8,582 bases of DNA from an uncultured Cryomorphaceae bacterium. GTDB taxonomy: Bacteria; Bacteroidota; Bacteroidia; Flavobacteriales; Schleiferiaceae. The number at the start of each line of letters is the position of its first letter. Within the stretch, counting starts at the first letter, position 1. Of this stretch, positions 6,033-8,582 are shown piece by piece. The notes beneath the pieces were generated by a model that did no database searches, had not been told where the DNA came from, and saw only the letters and a program-made list of their open reading frames with translations. The stretch is taken from the NCBI GenBank assembly GCA_937900215.1, contig CALCFH010000200.1, positions 1-8,582 on the forward strand. Reading direction: 5' to 3'. Position numbers and translations under genes: made by a program.

Positions 6033-7385
6033 ATGAATCTTCCTGAATGTTTTACAGTAATGCCAAACAAAACTACCTTTCGGGACAGAAAACCCAGTCT
6101 TGAAAAGGCTATTAAATCTACCCCCTATATGAGTGAATTTTATAAACCCGAAAGCTTAATGATGTCTTATGGATATCAGCCAGAATGGTCTGAAGGATCT
6201 ATTAAGTGCCCAATCTTTCAAACTTCCACCTTTGTTTTCAAAACTGCTGAGGAAGGGAAGGCCTTCTTTGAAGTAGCATACGGTAAGCGACAGCAAGAAC
6301 CCAATGAAAAATTAGGATTGATTTACAGTAGAATCAATAATCCCGACTTAGAAATTCTAGAGAACAGGCTCTGTCTATGGGATAAGGCTGACGATTGTGC
6401 TGTGTTTGAAAGTGGAATGGCAGCCATTGCAACCGTTCTTTTAGAATTCTTGAAACCAGGAAATCTGGTTCTTTACAGCAATCCCCTTTATGGCGGTACC
6501 GATCACTTTATTCAGCATTTCTTGCCAAGTATTGGAGTGAAAACCTTGGGCTTCAACCCTTGGGATAGCAAAGAAGACATCCTTAAAAAGCTTGAACTAT
6601 CTGGCCATGCCTCTGCCCTTAGCTTAATTTATATTGAAACTCCTGCCAATCCGACCAGCGATCTCATAGACATTGGAATGTGCAAGTCCATTGCCAACCA
6701 ATTCAAAACAGAAGACAAAGAGGTTTACGTTGCCGTAGACAATACCTATATGGGACCATTGTGGCAACATCCGTTAGAGCATGGAGCAGACCTAATTATG
6801 TATTCTGCAACCAAGTATATTGGAGGTCATAGCGACCTAATTGCTGGTGCTGTTTTGGGCTCTAAAAGCTTAATGTCTCGAATAAAAGTTCTGAGAACCT
6901 TCTTGGGCAATATGGCTGCACCCTACACTGGATGGCTGCTAATGCGAAGCCTAGAAACACTTAAAGTTCGGATGGAGCAGCAGCAAAAAAATGCGGTTGA
7001 AGTAGCACAATTTCTCAATGGTCACCCTAAAATCACGAACATCCACTATTTAGGCTTGTTGGAAGAATCTCATCCACAATACAAAACATACAAAAAACAA
7101 TATGAAGGTCCGGGTGCTATGATGGCCTTTGAAGTGAAGGGAGGCGAAAAAGAAGCTTTTGCATTCTTAAATGCCTTGCGATTGGTTCGCTTAGCAGTAA
7201 GTTTAGGTAGCACTGAAAGTCTAGCAGAACATCCTCGTTCTATGACTCATGCTGGTGTAAATGACGATCAGCTCGATCAAATGGGAGTAAGCCATTCTTT
7301 GGTGCGCCTATCAGTAGGAGTAGAACATGCCGCAGACTTAATTCACGACTTAGGTCAGGCTTTAGATGCGGTTCCTGTAGTTTAA
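6033..7385 (+). CDS. PLP-dependent Cys/Met metabolism enzyme, cystathionine gamma-synthase family
   Basis: 450 residues, fold type I PLP enzyme. Seen: YSRINNP (99-105, cofactor phosphate contact from the neighbouring subunit), ESGMAAI (126-132), Tyr153 in PLYGGT (stacks on PLP), ETPANPT (202-208), AVDNTY with Asp236 (cofactor ring), SATKYIGGHSD with Lys261 (Schiff-base lysine), SLGSTESLAEHPRSMTH (390-406) and Arg425 in VRLSVGV (substrate carboxylate). Family reactions are transsulfuration (gamma-synthase, gamma- or beta-lyase) or methionine gamma-lyase. The cysteine typical of methionine gamma-lyase after Tyr114-Gly is Gly155 here, which speaks against the classical lyase. It is longer than the usual ~390-400: extra N-terminal residues plus an insertion before YSR (about 82-97). 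This matches a separate subgroup I recall in Bacteroidota, annotated only to family level. ATG 6060 is an alternative start. Solitary gene, divergent from pyrR, with its own terminator; no methionine or cysteine genes adjoin it. Confidence 0.9.
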   Translation: MNLPECFTVMPNKTTFRDRKPSLEKAIKSTPYMSEFYKPESLMMSYGYQPEWSEGSIKCPIFQTSTFVFKTAEEGKAFFEVAYGKRQQEPNEKLGLIYSRINNPDLEILENRLCLWDKADDCAVFESGMAAIATVLLEFLKPGNLVLYSNPLYGGTDHFIQHFLPSIGVKTLGFNPWDSKEDILKKLELSGHASALSLIYIETPANPTSDLIDIGMCKSIANQFKTEDKEVYVAVDNTYMGPLWQHPLEHGADLIMYSATKYIGGHSDLIAGAVLGSKSLMSRIKVLRTFLGNMAAPYTGWLLMRSLETLKVRMEQQQKNAVEVAQFLNGHPKITNIHYLGLLEESHPQYKTYKKQYEGPGAMMAFEVKGGEKEAFAFLNALRLVRLAVSLGSTESLAEHPRSMTHAGVNDDQLDQMGVSHSLVRLSVGVEHAADLIHDLGQALDAVPVV

Positions 7386-7405
7386 TCTAAGAAGTAAAAT
7401 ACTGT

Positions 7406-7446
7406 CGCGCGGCGCATTGATTTCAATAGACCGCGCGTCTTTTTTT
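7406..7446 (+). terminator. Intrinsic terminator after the Cys/Met enzyme gene
   Basis: A 7-bp all-GC stem, CGCGCGG (7406-7412) with CCGCGCG (7431-7437), encloses a second stem ATTGA (7416-7420) with TCAAT (7423-7427) closed by a TT turn; the two stems are separated by symmetrical 3-base bulges (CGC and AGA). A run of seven T follows (7440-7446). It begins 20 bp after the stop codon at 7385. This is a textbook rho-independent terminator on the plus strand and separates the upstream gene from htpG. Its GC richness stands out against the AT-rich surroundings. Confidence 0.93.
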
Positions 7447-7472
7447 CAGGTATTGGTAGACTATTGCCTGAA

Positions 7473-7494
7473 ATGACGGAATTTCTCTTGTCAT
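7473..7494. repeat. Inverted repeat ATGAC-N12-GTCAT upstream of htpG
   Basis: Two 5-bp arms, ATGAC (7473-7477) and GTCAT (7490-7494), are separated by 12 bp. The centre lies about 30 bp upstream of the sigma-54-like -24 element and about 75 bp upstream of the preferred htpG start. It could be a binding site for a dimeric regulator of htpG. Arms this short can occur by chance, so the score reflects placement more than strength. Confidence 0.3.
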
Positions 7495-7495
7495 A

Positions 7496-7513
7496 ATGGC
7501 AGCTAGTTGCCAT
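7496..7513. repeat. Dyad ATGGCA-N6-TGCCAT overlapping the htpG promoter
   Basis: Perfect 6-bp arms ATGGCA (7496-7501) and TGCCAT (7508-7513) flank GCTAGT. The right arm runs into the -24 TGGCAC element at 7513, creating a 10-bp palindrome TGCCATGGCA (7508-7517). TGGCA is thus repeated directly with a 16-bp period (7497 and 7513). A protein bound here would compete with or recruit polymerase at the candidate sigma-54 promoter. No T tract follows, so this is not a terminator. Confidence 0.4.
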
Positions 7514-7528
7514 GGCACAAAGCTTGTC
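7513..7528 (+). promoter_or_regulatory. Sigma-54-like -24/-12 promoter for htpG
   Basis: TGGCAC (7513-7518), five bases, then TTGT (7524-7527). The sigma-54 consensus is TGGCAC-N5-TTGC; all fixed bases agree except the C of the -12 GC pair, and the strict spacing between the -24 GG and the -12 position is kept. The predicted start of transcription is about 7538-7540, giving a leader of roughly 18 bases before ATG 7557. No equally good TAnnTTTG element was found in 7447-7556; the closest (TACTTTTA at 7550) overlaps the start codon. Inferred by eye only. Confidence 0.45.
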
Positions 7529-7556
7529 TAAATGGGAGAAAATTGAAAATACTTTT

Positions 7557-8582
7557 ATGGGACGGATTAACGTAACTGCGGAAAACATTTTTCCAATCAT
7601 CAAGAAATTTCTGTACTCAGATCATGAAATTTTCCTTAGAGAATTGGTCAGTAATGCGGTGGATGCAACCTTAAAACTCAAGACTCTTTCCAGACTTGGA
7701 GAAATTAAAGGCGAGTTAGGAGAACTGGCTATTGAAGTGAAAATTGACAAAGAGGCGGGAACATTAACCATTTCCGATCGTGGAATTGGAATGACGGAAG
7801 ACGAAGTCAATAAGTACATTAATGAAGTAGCCTTCAGTGGTGCAGAAGAATTTCTTCAGCAATACAAAGACAAAGCATCCGACACAGGTATTATTGGTCA
7901 TTTTGGATTGGGATTCTACAGCGCCTTTATGGTCGCGGACAAAGTAGAAATTCGATCTAAATCTGCACAATTAGAGAACGAAGATGCCACTGGATCTATA
8001 CATTGGACATGCAAAGGCGATCCGGAATTTGAGTTTTCAGAAGGTACAAAAACAGACAGAGGAACAGACATAATTCTTCATATTAGTGCAGACAATAAGG
8101 AGTTTCTAGAAAATTTCCGCCTCACTGAATTACTTAAAAAATATTGTCGCTTCCTTCCTATTCCAATCCAATTTGGAACCAAAGAAGAAAAGCGTACACA
8201 AGGAGAAGGAGAGGCTGCTGTTGAAGAAACACTTACTCTTCCTAATTATATAAACAATCCAATTCCAGCGTGGACCAAAGCGCCTTCTGACTTAAAAGAC
8301 GAAGATTATCAGACCTTTTATAGTGAACTCTATCCGTCGAGCTTTGAAAAACCTCTATTTCACATCCATCTAAATGTTGATTATCCTTTTAATCTGAACG
8401 GAATCTTGTATTTCCCGAGGATTAAGCCAAATATGGATTTGAATCGCAATAAAATTCAACTCTATCAAAATCAAGTTTTTGTAACGGATTCCGTCGAAGG
8501 AATTGTACCCGACTTCTTGACTTTGTTACACGGTGTAATTGATTCTAAGGATATTCCGCTCAATGTGAGTAGATCTTATTTG
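7557..8582 (+). CDS. htpG: HtpG, bacterial Hsp90 chaperone (C-terminus cut by window edge)
   Basis: 342 codons are present and the frame is still open at the edge; family members have about 600-630 residues, so roughly the C-terminal half of the middle domain and the dimerisation domain are missing. HtpG is an ATP-driven cytoplasmic dimeric chaperone. The GHKL ATP site is intact: FLRELVSNAVDA (26-37) with catalytic Glu29 and Mg-binding Asn33, ISDRGIGMT (72-80) with Asp74 contacting adenine, and the lid/glycine loop GHFGLGFYSAF (114-124). The charged linker is around 205-228 and the middle domain follows, including DIPLNVSRSYL (332-342) with Arg339 at the place of the ATP-contacting middle-domain arginine. 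I chose ATG 7557 because conserved sequence (GRINVTAENIFPIIKKFLYS) begins directly after it. An in-frame ATG at 7512 would add 15 residues unlike the family and overlaps the candidate promoter. Confidence 0.96.
   Translation, partial: MGRINVTAENIFPIIKKFLYSDHEIFLRELVSNAVDATLKLKTLSRLGEIKGELGELAIEVKIDKEAGTLTISDRGIGMTEDEVNKYINEVAFSGAEEFLQQYKDKASDTGIIGHFGLGFYSAFMVADKVEIRSKSAQLENEDATGSIHWTCKGDPEFEFSEGTKTDRGTDIILHISADNKEFLENFRLTELLKKYCRFLPIPIQFGTKEEKRTQGEGEAAVEETLTLPNYINNPIPAWTKAPSDLKDEDYQTFYSELYPSSFEKPLFHIHLNVDYPFNLNGILYFPRIKPNMDLNRNKIQLYQNQVFVTDSVEGIVPDFLTLLHGVIDSKDIPLNVSRSYL

Noticed and set aside
7497..7511. Second sigma-54 promoter formed by the upstream TGGCA and TTGC
   Set aside because: The distance between the GG and GC pairs is one base too short, and sigma-54 spacing is strict; it is better explained as an arm of the dyad.
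7512..7556. In-frame upstream ATG that would extend HtpG by 15 residues
   Set aside because: The added residues do not resemble HtpG N-termini, conserved sequence starts at 7557, and the ATG lies inside the candidate -24 promoter element.
7382..7970. Three minus-strand open frames under the terminator and htpG
   Set aside because: They lie antisense to a clear HtpG coding frame or across the terminator, and their sequences look like reverse-strand noise.
1..8582. Mobile element, prophage, CRISPR or defence system
   Set aside because: No integrase, transposase, spaced direct repeats, tRNA or attachment-like repeats were seen; all genes fit housekeeping, transport or secretion roles.

Overview
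The window reads as ordinary core genome from a member of the Bacteroidota, probably Flavobacteriales-like. Three things point there: a secreted protein with a type IX secretion (Por/T9SS type A) C-terminal tail, a perfect match to the Bacteroidota -7 promoter element TAnnTTTG upstream of pyrR, and HtpG and RNase Z sequences of the Bacteroidota type. DNA is moderately AT-rich throughout. I see no insertion sequence, integrase, tRNA, rRNA, CRISPR array or other mark of a mobile region.

Layout. Positions 1 to 5942 are a continuous minus-strand block. In transcription order it runs: pyrR (uracil phosphoribosyltransferase/PyrR regulator), pyrB (aspartate carbamoyltransferase), a 105-residue conserved small protein, a T9SS-tailed secreted protein, and rnz (tRNA 3' processing RNase Z). 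After a 72-bp gap come a 12-TM MFS drug-efflux-type transporter and an ABC permease of the MacB/FtsX type, cut by the window edge. The first five genes are separated by only 0 to 12 bp and look like one operon. MFS and permease are 17 bp apart and look like a second unit. An 84-bp divergent spacer leads to the plus strand: a PLP-dependent Cys/Met-metabolism enzyme (450 residues) closed by a strong intrinsic terminator, then htpG (Hsp90), which runs off the right edge after 342 residues.

Function. pyrR and pyrB link the left operon to pyrimidine nucleotide supply, and rnz to tRNA maturation. The secreted protein looks like a foreign passenger in that housekeeping group. MFS and permease together suggest an export unit. 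The Cys/Met enzyme is an isolated gene with its own terminator. htpG has its own upstream region with a sigma-54-like -24/-12 element and two dyads.

Part 2 in brief. I did not find a convincing undescribed system. The most useful leads are the sigma-54-like promoter and dyads at htpG, a PyrR that seems to have lost most residues tied to RNA binding and has almost no mRNA leader to act on, and the secreted T9SS protein placed inside a nucleotide/tRNA operon. No database search or alignment program was run; residue correspondences to model proteins are from memory.
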